Assembly: GCA_900541035.1 (NCBI GenBank) | Contig: UQIN01000036.1 | Location: 1 to 9,042 of the forward strand | Length of the DNA: 9,042 bases | Origin: an uncultured Collinsella sp. | GTDB lineage: Bacteria > Actinomycetota > Coriobacteriia > Coriobacteriales > Coriobacteriaceae | Direction of reading: 5' to 3' | In this document: positions 1-6,700 of the stretch, piece by piece | How the letters are laid out: every line of letters starts with the position of its first letter | Position numbering within the stretch: the stretch's first letter is position 1 | Notes under the pieces: model-generated | What the model was told of the DNA's origin: nothing | Databases searched by the model: none | Seen by the model: the letters and a program-made list of their open reading frames with translations, nothing else | Position numbers and translations under genes: made by a program

Positions 1-76
1 AACCCTTCTTCCTCTTTCCGGACATGCCGTCCTCCGATCTCCCGGGGCCGGCCGGTCCGGCCCTCAGGGTATCGGG

Positions 77-116
77 TTCCCACATTCATCCGCACATGTG
101 CGGATGAATGTGGGAA
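77..116. repeat. Perfect 40-bp palindrome
   Basis: The left half begins TTCCCACATTCATCCGCACA and the right half is its exact reverse complement; symmetry breaks at 76/117. The centre lies between 96 and 97. As RNA it would form a stem of about 18 bp closed by a tight CAUG loop on either strand. No T-run follows on either side, so it is not a standard intrinsic terminator. Eight bases of the right arm (CGGATGAA) recur at 122-129. It could be a dispersed intergenic repeat, a protein-binding site or a transcript-end hairpin; sequence alone does not decide. Confidence 0.85.
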
Positions 117-202
117 GTGTTCGGATGAAGTTGATAATCAAGGGTCTCCGTCAAGTCTTTGGGCAGGAGCTACTTTTCCGCGGCACATCGACACAGGTGC
201 GA

Positions 203-208
203 TAAGAT
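203..208 (+). promoter_or_regulatory. Possible -10 hexamer for aspS (TAAGAT)
   Basis: TAAGAT matches four of six positions of TATAAT and sits about 105 bases before the start codon. The same hexamer occurs at 3682-3687 in front of ebgA. No good -35 hexamer lies 16-18 bases upstream, so this is weak. If real, the leader would contain the bulged hairpin at 251-292. Confidence 0.22.
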
Positions 209-250
209 AGAACGCCATGTCTGGCTGCGCGGTTTACGCAGGCTGGGCAA

Positions 251-292
251 ATCTGTACGACGCCGCCCGGAACGACACGGGGCGGCACAGAT
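251..292 (+). promoter_or_regulatory. Bulged hairpin in the aspS leader
   Basis: Two stacked perfect stems are visible: ATCTGT (251-256) with ACAGAT (287-292), and GCCGCCC (262-268) with GGGCGGC (280-286). A 5-nt bulge, ACGAC (257-261), lies on the 5' side only, and the apical loop is 11 nt (269-279). The bulge sequence ACGAC recurs inside the loop (272-276). The structure ends four bases before the purine-rich ribosome binding site, so it could influence translation or messenger stability of aspS. I see no T-box consensus, so a tRNA-sensing role is not supported. Confidence 0.5.
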
Positions 293-313
293 CCATAAAG
301 GAGGATCACTGGT

Positions 314-2101
314 ATGAGCCAGACCCGTCCCATCGATGAGCATTCTATGCACACCCGTACCTGCGGCGAGCTTCGCTTCGAGAACGTGGGCGAAGAGGTC
401 ACCCTCACCGGTTGGGTGAGCCGTCGCCGCGACCACGGCGGCCTTATCTTCTGCGACCTTCGCGACCGCGAGGGCATCACGCAGCTCACCTTCGACCCCG
501 AGCACTCCGACGGCGACGCCTTTAAGATCGCCGAGACCATGCGTCCCGAGTGGCCCATCAAGATTCACGGCGTCGTGCGCGCCCGTGGCGAGGAGACCAC
601 CAACACCAAGCTCGCGACCGGCGAGATCGAGGTCCTGACCGACCACGCCGAGGTGCTCAACACGTCCGTCACCCCGCCGTTCCAGATCGAGGACGGCATC
701 GAGACCAGCGAGGACACTCGCCTGCGCTATCGCTATCTGGACCTCCGCCGTCCCGAGATGATGGCCAACCTCAAGCTGCGCTCCGACTTCACCTTTGCCA
801 TTCGCGAGGCGCTGCACAACCGTGAGTTCATGGAAGTCGAGACGCCCTCCCTGTTTAAGTCCACGCCCGAGGGCGCCCGCGACTTCATCGTTCCCAGCCG
901 TATTCAGCCGGGTAACTTCTACGCCCTGCCGCAGTCCCCGCAGCTCCTGAAGCAGCTGCTCATGGTCGGTGGCGTCGAGCGCTACTACCAGGTTGCCAAG
1001 TGCTTCCGCGACGAGGACCTGCGTGCCGACCGTCAGCCCGAGTTCACCCAGGTCGATATCGAGATGTCCTTCGTGGACCAGAACGACGTCATGAGTGCAC
1101 TCGAAGAGGTCCTGGCCGACGCCTTCGGCCGCATGGGTGTCGAGATGCCCACGCCGCTGCGTCGCATGGACTACTGGGAGGCCATGGACACCTATGGCTC
1201 CGACAAGCCCGATACCCGCTATGGCATGCACCTGGTCGACCTGACCGACATCTTTGCCAACTCCAAGTTCAAGGTCTTCGCGACCGCCGCAAATGAGGAG
1301 GGCTCTGTCGTCAAGGCCATCAACGCCAAGGGCGCCGGTGCCTGGGCACGTGCCAAGATCGATAAGCTCGCCGGGGTGGCTTCCACGTTTGGCGCCAAGG
1401 GCCTGGCCTGGATCGCCTTCCGCGAGGACGGCTCCATCAACAGCCCCATCGTCAAGTTCTTCTCGGACGAGGAGATGGCGGCTCTGCGCGAGCGCATGGA
1501 CGTCGAGCCCGGCGACCTTGTGATGTTCGCCGCCGGCCCGCGTCTGCTCTCTGACGAGATCCTGGGCGGCATGCGTTCTCATATGGCCAACGCACTCGAG
1601 ATCAAGCGCGAGGGTCACGACTTCCTGTGGGTCGTCAACTTCCCGCTGTTCCATTGGGACGAGGATCGCAAGGCCTATGCTGCCGAGCACCAGCCCTTTA
1701 CCCTGCCGACCGAGACCGACATCGCCAAGATCGAGGCCGACCCGCTGGCAGCCGGTTCTTGCACCTACGACTTTGTCATGGACGGCTTTGAGGCCGGCGG
1801 CGGCGGTATGCGTATCCACAACGCCGAGATGCAGATGTCCATGCTTAAGCTTCTGGGCTTTACCGAGGAGCGCGCCGAGTCTCAGTTTGGCTTCCTCATG
1901 GAGGCCCTCAAGTTTGGTGCGCCCCCGATGGGCGGTTTCGCTCTGGGCCTGGACCGCGTGTGCATGCTGCTCACCGGTTCCGACTCCATCCGCGACGTCA
2001 TGGCGTTCCCCAAGACGGCCAGCGGCTCCGACCTCATGTCGGGCGCCCCGAGTGCCGTTTCCGGCGCCCAGCTCAAGGACGTCAGCCTGCGCCTGATGTA
2101 G
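314..2101 (+). CDS. aspS: Aspartyl-tRNA synthetase, bacterial type, probably non-discriminating
   Basis: This class IIb synthetase attaches aspartate to tRNA in the cytoplasm. The 595 residues match the usual bacterial length and order: an N-terminal OB-fold anticodon-binding domain (about 12-120), the first part of the catalytic core, an inserted GAD domain (about 298-430), then the rest of the core. Motif 2 is FRDEDLRADRQPEFTQ (231-246) and motif 3 is GLDRVCMLL (545-553); the YLDLRRPEM segment (141-149) is also typical. The start at 314 follows a strong GGAGG with 9-base spacing. Relative to E. coli, which begins at the equivalent of Met12, it adds 11 residues; Met12 (347) lacks such a site. 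In the RRRDHGG motif, His41 occupies the position of E. coli Leu30. His there (His31 in Pseudomonas aeruginosa) is associated with enzymes that also aspartylate tRNA-Asn, so a GatCAB-dependent route to Asn-tRNA is inferred. The gene is followed by its own terminator and looks monocistronic. Family assignment is near certain; tRNA specificity is not. Confidence 0.98.
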   Translation: MSQTRPIDEHSMHTRTCGELRFENVGEEVTLTGWVSRRRDHGGLIFCDLRDREGITQLTFDPEHSDGDAFKIAETMRPEWPIKIHGVVRARGEETTNTKLATGEIEVLTDHAEVLNTSVTPPFQIEDGIETSEDTRLRYRYLDLRRPEMMANLKLRSDFTFAIREALHNREFMEVETPSLFKSTPEGARDFIVPSRIQPGNFYALPQSPQLLKQLLMVGGVERYYQVAKCFRDEDLRADRQPEFTQVDIEMSFVDQNDVMSALEEVLADAFGRMGVEMPTPLRRMDYWEAMDTYGSDKPDTRYGMHLVDLTDIFANSKFKVFATAANEEGSVVKAINAKGAGAWARAKIDKLAGVASTFGAKGLAWIAFREDGSINSPIVKFFSDEEMAALRERMDVEPGDLVMFAAGPRLLSDEILGGMRSHMANALEIKREGHDFLWVVNFPLFHWDEDRKAYAAEHQPFTLPTETDIAKIEADPLAAGSCTYDFVMDGFEAGGGGMRIHNAEMQMSMLKLLGFTEERAESQFGFLMEALKFGAPPMGGFALGLDRVCMLLTGSDSIRDVMAFPKTASGSDLMSGAPSAVSGAQLKDVSLRLM

Positions 2102-2124
2102 GCGAGCGGCTACATATTGCTTGC

Positions 2125-2159
2125 AACGAGGGAAGGACGTGTGCCTTTCCTCGTTTTTT
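2125..2159 (+). terminator. Intrinsic terminator of aspS
   Basis: A 12-bp stem (2125-2136 with 2144-2155, including one G-U pair) closes a 7-nt loop and runs straight into six Ts (2154-2159). It lies 23 bases after the aspS stop. On the opposite strand no T-run follows, so it acts for aspS only. Confidence 0.9.
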
Positions 2160-2224
2160 ATGCGCCGAGATTGTGAGGGCTTGGGATGACCGGGCGTCGC
2201 GGAAAGTGTGCCCCAGAATTCGGC

Positions 2225-2277
2225 AAAATAATGGGGCACAGTTTCCGGTTGAGCTGTCTAACGGAAACTGTGCCCCA
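2225..2277 (-). terminator. Second, distal terminator hairpin of the LacI-family gene
   Basis: On the minus strand arms 3 and 2 form a perfect 15-bp stem (2232-2246 with 2263-2277) followed by TTATTTTG (complement of 2224-2231). It would act as a back-up terminator for transcripts arriving from the regulator gene. On the plus strand no T-run follows this hairpin. Confidence 0.5.
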
Positions 2278-2289
2278 GAATGAGCGCTC

Positions 2290-2339
2290 AAAACGGGGCA
2301 GGCTTTCCGCAACAACTGTCTGGCGGAAAGCCTGCCCCA
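2290..2339 (-). terminator. Probable intrinsic terminator of the LacI-family gene
   Basis: On the minus strand a perfect 16-bp stem (2295-2310 with 2323-2338, 12-nt loop) is followed by a G and then TTTTGAG (T-run complementary to 2290-2293). It begins six bases after the regulator stop codon. The T-run is short, so termination may be partial, but a second hairpin lies just beyond it. Confidence 0.6.
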
Positions 2340-2344
2340 ATTTC

Positions 2345-3361
2345 TTATAGCGAGTCTCTCTGGATCAGCTGCATGTGCATCACGGAGGTGGTGGGCTCGG
2401 CACCCTTGATCATGTCGAGCGCAATGTTGGCGGCCATGTGGCCTTCTTCGTGCAGGGGCTGGCGGACGGTCGTGAGCGCGGGGACGCAGCGCGTCGCAAT
2501 CTCGTGATCGTCGAAGCCGACGACAGAAACGTCCGCCGGAACGGATAGGCCTGCCTCGTTGAGTGCGGTGATGACGCCAGCCGCGATACGGTCCGATCCG
2601 CAGAGCACGCCATCGAAAGCAATCTCGCGCGCGAGGATCTGGTGCATGGCCTGATAGCCGTCTCCGTTGTTCCAGCCGGTATAGATAACGTTTGCGTCTG
2701 GGAGGTCTTCGCCCAAGACGGCACGGTAGCCGCGCAGGCGGTCGACAACAGCGGGGTTGTCTTGCGGTCCCAACACGGCGACGATATCCTTACGCCCGCG
2801 CTCTTTCATGGCGAGTGCCGCAAAGTGTCCGCCCTCTTCGTCGTCAGAGTAGACCGTCGAGAACACATCGCGATAGGGGTGGCCCTCGAGCTGGCCGCAC
2901 AACACGGTGGGTACGCCCAGCTCGCGCAGCACCTCGAGCAGCTCGCTGCCCTTGTAGGGGGAGACGTCGATCACGGCGTCGAACGAGCGGCGCTCAAAGT
3001 GCTCGCGTGCGCGGTTGCGCTCATGCGTAGAAGACGCCTGCAAGATAACGGGCAGATAGGACGACTCCGACAGTTCCTCGGTAATGCCGCTCAAAAACTC
3101 GCTATAGGTGGGGTCGCTGAAGAGTTCACTCAGGGGCTCGGTCACGAGCACGGCGATGATTTCCGTGCGCCCGACAGCGAGCGCTCGGCCACGAGCGTTG
3201 GGGACAAAATTGACTTCCTTGGCCGCCGCGCGGACGCGCTTTTTGGTTTCCTCGCTAATGCGGGGCGAATCGTTGAGGGCGCGCGATGCCGTGGAGCGCG
3301 ACACGCCGGCAGCTGCGGCAACCTCGGCAAGCGTAGGTGCGGTGCGAACTGGTTGGGTCAT
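2345..3361 (-). CDS. LacI-family transcriptional regulator, predicted repressor of the ebg operon
   Basis: The 338-residue protein has the LacI-family layout. An N-terminal helix-turn-helix (about 9-30, TLAEVAAAAGVSRSTASRAL) is followed by a hinge helix ending near RALAVGRT (59-66). A periplasmic-binding-protein-like effector domain covers 68-338, with the family stretches VVGFDDHEIATR (280-291) and PALTTVRQP (294-302). Recognition-helix residues Arg22, Ser23 and Arg27 align with LacI Tyr17, Gln18 and Arg22. Hinge Leu61 aligns with the LacI leucine that inserts at a central CpG step. The predicted operators (3605-3705) have such a CpG centre. The start is set by AGGAG (complement of 3367-3371) five bases before the ATG. 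The gene is transcribed divergently from ebgA, which supports local control of that operon. In E. coli, ebgR lies in the same orientation as ebgA, and this protein is not obviously an EbgR orthologue, so I withhold the symbol. The inducer is unknown; a beta-galactoside or product is the natural guess. Confidence 0.93.
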   Translation of the reverse strand: MTQPVRTAPTLAEVAAAAGVSRSTASRALNDSPRISEETKKRVRAAAKEVNFVPNARGRALAVGRTEIIAVLVTEPLSELFSDPTYSEFLSGITEELSESSYLPVILQASSTHERNRAREHFERRSFDAVIDVSPYKGSELLEVLRELGVPTVLCGQLEGHPYRDVFSTVYSDDEEGGHFAALAMKERGRKDIVAVLGPQDNPAVVDRLRGYRAVLGEDLPDANVIYTGWNNGDGYQAMHQILAREIAFDGVLCGSDRIAAGVITALNEAGLSVPADVSVVGFDDHEIATRCVPALTTVRQPLHEEGHMAANIALDMIKGAEPTTSVMHMQLIQRDSL

Positions 3362-3422
3362 GGCGTCTCCTGGAGAATGCGGTCGATGTTGTCGCTGATA
3401 CGGGTTGGTGCGGATACAGCTT

Positions 3423-3428
3423 ACTATA
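3423..3428 (-). promoter_or_regulatory. Possible -10 hexamer of the LacI-family gene (TATAGT)
   Basis: On the minus strand TATAGT matches five of six positions of TATAAT and lies 61 bases upstream of the ATG. No good -35 hexamer is found at 16-18 bases. A palindromic CCGGTGACCGG (3455-3465) lies just upstream and a TGCAACC half-site (3474-3480) further up; autoregulation is possible but unproven. Confidence 0.35.
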
Positions 3429-3563
3429 GTGCGCCTGAACAGCGTTCATGGTATCCGGTGACCGGTGTCGTTTTGCAACCAAGCCACAATCGAATACGTC
3501 TCGTGTGGGTGAGATATCAGCGGGCGTGGTGGTTGCCTACGAGCTTAAGAACGATGTCTTGCG

Positions 3564-3581
3564 CTGAGTGTCGATACTCAG
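3564..3581. promoter_or_regulatory. 18-bp inverted repeat upstream of the ebgA promoter
   Basis: CTGAGT (3564-3569) and ACTCAG (3576-3581) are perfect inverted arms around a 6-nt centre. The element lies 24 bases before the first CAACCGGTTG operator and about 100 bases before the predicted -35. It could be a site for a second regulator, or chance. Confidence 0.3.
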
Positions 3582-3604
3582 GGTGACATAAGTGTCCCGG
3601 TTGT

Positions 3605-3618
3605 ACAACCGGTTGCAC
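3605..3618. promoter_or_regulatory. Operator O1 of the ebg operon
   Basis: The 14-mer ACAACCGGTTGCAC contains the perfect palindrome CAACCGGTTG (3606-3615), with further symmetry in the flanking GT and AC (3603-3604 and 3617-3618). The even centre with a CpG step is characteristic of LacI-family operators. O1 lies upstream of the promoter, about position -83, so it would act as an auxiliary site. Confidence 0.75.
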
Positions 3619-3649
3619 CGTTAACCCGACCAAATCGACCGTTCAGCGG

Positions 3650-3663
3650 ACAACCGGTTGCAC
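3650..3663. promoter_or_regulatory. Operator O2 of the ebg operon, over the -35
   Basis: This is the same 14-mer, ACAACCGGTTGCAC, 45 bp after O1 (centre to centre). Its right end supplies the TTGCAC proposed as the -35 hexamer, so a bound repressor would block RNA polymerase. Confidence 0.8.
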
Positions 3664-3687
3664 AGTTTTTTGCATCGACCGTAAGAT
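3658..3687 (+). promoter_or_regulatory. Predicted promoter of ebgA
   Basis: A weak -35 (TTGCAC, 3658-3663) and a -10 (TAAGAT, 3682-3687) are separated by 18 bases, predicting a start near 3694. The hexamers are poor matches to consensus, but their placement between O2 and O3 makes this the likeliest promoter. The messenger leader would be about 44 bases. Confidence 0.5.
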
Positions 3688-3691
3688 AAGG

Positions 3692-3705
3692 ACAACCGGT
3701 TGCAC
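3692..3705. promoter_or_regulatory. Operator O3 of the ebg operon, over the transcription start
   Basis: This is the third identical ACAACCGGTTGCAC, 42 bp (four helical turns) after O2. It covers the predicted transcription start. O2 and O3 share a longer identity, GGACAACCGGTTGCACA. O1 to O3 is 87 bp, close to the spacing at which lac repressor loops form in E. coli. Confidence 0.8.
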
Positions 3706-3737
3706 AAGAATCACTACGATGACGAAGGAGCATCACC

Positions 3738-6700
3738 ATGGACGCCATTAACGATTGGGAAAACCAAGCGCTCACCCACAGGAACCGCCTGGCACCCCAT
3801 GCGTACTTTATGGGTTACGAGACCGCCGATCTCGCTGCAACGTACAGCCGCGAGCTGTCGCGCGGGTTTGTCCAGCTGTCCGGCTCGTGGCAGTTCCGCC
3901 TCTTTGAGGGCCCCGCTGCCGTCTCCAACGAGGAGCTCTCCACGTACGAGCCCGAGTGGGATCACGTGGAGGTTCCGCACCTGTGGCAGGTAGACGGCTA
4001 TGGCAACCTTGCCTACACCGACGAGGGCTTCCCGTTCCCGGTGGATCAGCCGTTCGTTCCCTCTGACGATCCCACGGGCGTGTACCAGCGCATCGTCAAC
4101 CTTCCCGCCGTGCCTGCCGGCGCTCGCGAGATCATTCGCTTTGACGGCATCGAGAGCTATGGCGAGCTGTACGTCAACGGTCAGTTTATCGGCATGACCA
4201 AGGGTTCGCGCCTGTCTGCCGAGTTCGACGTGACCGACGCGCTTGTCGAGGGCGACAACCTGTTTGCGGTCAAGGTTCTGCAGTACAGCGATGGCAGCTA
4301 TATCGAGGACCAGGACATGTGGTGGGCATCGGGCATCTTCCGCGATGTGTACCTTATGCAGCGTCCCGCCGCGCACCTGGTCGACTTTAGGTTCCGCACG
4401 CACCGCGAGGGCGATGCCGCTCTGATCACGCTCGATACGGTGGCCGAGGGCGCTACCCGCGTTGTGTATACGCTCAGCGATGGCGAGAACGTGGTGGCTA
4501 CGGGCGAGTGCGTCGACGGCCATGCCGAGTGCAGCGTGACCGATGCCCACTTCTGGAATCCCGAGGATCCCTTCCTCTATGACCTTACGTTTGAGGTCTA
4601 CGACGGTGACCAGGTCAGCGAGTACGTCCCGCATCGCCAGGGTCTTGCCGAGGTGACGGTCGAGGGCAATCATATCTACCTCAACGGCACTTACTTTAAG
4701 ATGCATGGCGTCAACCGCCACGATCACGACGATCACAAGGGCCGCGCCGTGGGCCTCGATCGCATGCGCCGCGACCTGGAGCTCATGAAGCAGCACAACA
4801 TCAACGCGGTGCGCACGTCCCACTACGCCAACGACCCGCGCTTTTACGAGCTGTGTGATGAGTATGGCATCATGCTGGTCGCCGAGACCGATATGGAGAG
4901 CCACGGCTTCGAGAATATCGGCAATATCGCCCTGGTGACCGACGACCCGGCATGGGAGCCGGCCTACGTCGACCGCATTGAGCGCCTGGTGATGCAGGAG
5001 CGCAACCACGCCTGCATCATTATGTGGTCGATGGGCAACGAGAGCGGCTATGGCTGCAACATCCGCGCGATGTACGCCAAGGCTCACGAGCTCGACGGTC
5101 GTCCGGTCCACTACGAGGAGGATCGCAACGCCGATACCGTCGACGTTATCTCCACCATGTACTCCCGCGTGTCGCAGATGAACGACTTTGGTGAGCATCC
5201 ATTCCCCAAGCCGCGCATCAACTGCGAGTACGGTCACTCCATGGGCAACGGCCCCGGAGGCCTGTCCGAGTATCAGGAGGTCTTCGATCGCTGGGATTGC
5301 ATCCAAGGCCAGTTTATCTGGGAATGGTGCGACCACGGTTTGGCTGCTGTGACCGAGGACGGCGTTGCCTACGACATGTACGGCGGCGACAACGGCGACT
5401 ACCCCAACAACAGCAACTTCTGCATCGATGGCATGGTGTTCCCTTGGCAGCAGCCGAGCCCGGGCCTCACTGAGTATGGCCAGGTCATCTGCCCGGTTCG
5501 CATGGCTTATGACACCGAGGCGGGCGAGCTGACCGTCACCAACAAGCGTTGGTTCACCACTCTCGAGGATGTCTGCCTGTCGGCCGAGACCCTGGTGGAC
5601 GGCGACGTGGTCAGCCGCAAGACGCTCATGCCCGGTGCGGTTGCCCCCGGCGAGTCCGTCCAGCTGCCACTGGTGATTCATGAGGCCGCGGTAGGCGAGA
5701 CCCTACTGACCGTGCGCGCCTACACCATGGCCACTCACGTCTGGTGCGAGCCGATGTTCCAGCTGGGCGCAAGCCAGTTTGCCATCGCAAACCATCCGGC
5801 GCCGGCCATCGCCGCCCCCGTTCGTCCTGAGCTTACGGTCGAGGAGACCGAGCAGGAAATCCGCATTCGCTCCCTCAACGGCGAGCTGTCCTTCAGCAAG
5901 GTAAACGGTACCGTGAGCGAGTGGAAGGCATCCGGCCGCGACGTCATGGCCTCTGGTCCCCAGGTTGGTTTTTGGCATCCGCTCGTCGACAACCACGCCC
6001 AGGAGTATGACTCACTGTGGAAGGACAACTTCATCGATGTGATGCAGACGTCTACCCGCAAGGTTTCTTGGAAGCAGGACGGCAATGCGGTCGTCGTTAC
6101 CGTGAGCCAGCGTATCGCTCCTCCCGTCCGCGCGTTCGGCATGCGCGTCGAGCTTGTCTACACCGTGCTTCCGAGCGGTCGCGTTGACCTCAAGGTTTCC
6201 GGCGAGCCCTACGGTGACTATTCGGACATCATCCCGCGCATCGGCATCTCCTTCGAGGTCCCCGGTTGCGATCGCGCCGTCGAGTGGTATGGCCACGGCC
6301 CGGGCGAGAACTATCCGGACTCGCTGCGCGCCAACCCGGTCGGTCATTACCGCACCACGGTCGACGATATGTTCACGCCCTACGTTATGCCTCAGGACTG
6401 CGCCAACCGCGAGGGTACCCGCTGGGTTGCCCTGCGCTCTAGCCACGGTGACGGTCTGGTCGTGACGCGTCCGAGCGACGCCGCTTCCAACCCGTTCTCG
6501 TTCTCGGCATGGCCCTATAGCTGCGAGGCCATCGATAACGCCAAGCACGTCTACGACCTTGTCAAGGGCGATACGGTCACGGTCAACATCAACGACCAAC
6601 TGCTCGGCCTTGGCTCGAACTCTTGGGGTTCCGAGGTGCTCGATTCCTATCGCACCCGTTTTGAGAGCTTCAGCTTTGAGGTGTCCCTGCGACCGCTGAC

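Larger units (their letters stand above)
1..313. other. Non-coding region upstream of aspS
   Basis: I recognise no protein in these 313 bases. Seen directly: a GC-rich hairpin (arms 45-51 and 57-63, 5-nt loop), a perfect 40-bp palindrome (77-116), a direct repeat of CGGATGAA (101-108 and 122-129), a possible -10 hexamer (203-208), a bulged hairpin (251-292) and the aspS ribosome binding site AAAGGAGGAT (297-306). The first 60 bases could belong to the end of an upstream gene or its trailer, but nothing identifies one. The hairpin at 45-63 has no T-run on either side, so I do not call it a terminator. Confidence 0.6.
2201..2339. repeat. BIME-like array of five alternating inverted arms, 31-nt period
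   Basis: Five 15-nt arms start at 2201, 2232, 2263, 2294 and 2325, exactly 31 nt apart, in alternating orientation (+,-,+,-,+) and separated by 16-nt spacers. Read in one direction the arms are GGAAAGTGTGCCCCA, GGAAACTGTGCCCCA (twice), GGAAAGCCTGCCCCG and GGAAAGCCTGCCCCA. Arms 2 and 3 share the variable triplet CTG, and arms 4 and 5 share GCC, so the variable bases change together within each hairpin. The two loops (2247-2262 and 2309-2324) share CTGTCT. The best description is two complete 46-bp hairpin units plus a leading half unit. The intervening spacer contains the perfect palindrome TGAGCGCTCA (2281-2290). This resembles dispersed intergenic REP/BIME-type repeats; genome copy number cannot be seen here. 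Confidence 0.85.

Noticed and set aside
45..63. GC hairpin as terminator of an upstream gene
   Set aside because: There is a 7-bp stem but no T-run follows on either strand.
121..313. T-box riboswitch in the aspS leader
   Set aside because: The bulge contains GAC, an Asp codon, but no T-box sequence or antiterminator-like element with a TGGN bulge can be found.
170..2239. Long minus-strand open frame of 689 codons opposite aspS
   Set aside because: It mirrors the codon structure of aspS; its product is low-complexity (rich in His, Gly, Leu, Val) with no recognisable domain, and it extends over the aspS terminator.
2201..2339. CRISPR array (regular 31-nt spacing)
   Set aside because: Arms are only 15 nt, alternate in orientation, covary in pairs, and the spacers share sequence; CRISPR repeats are direct and longer, with unique spacers.
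3714..5681. Minus-strand open frame of 655 codons opposite ebgA
   Set aside because: It is a shadow of the strongly conserved ebgA frame; composition is typical of antisense frames in GC-rich genes.
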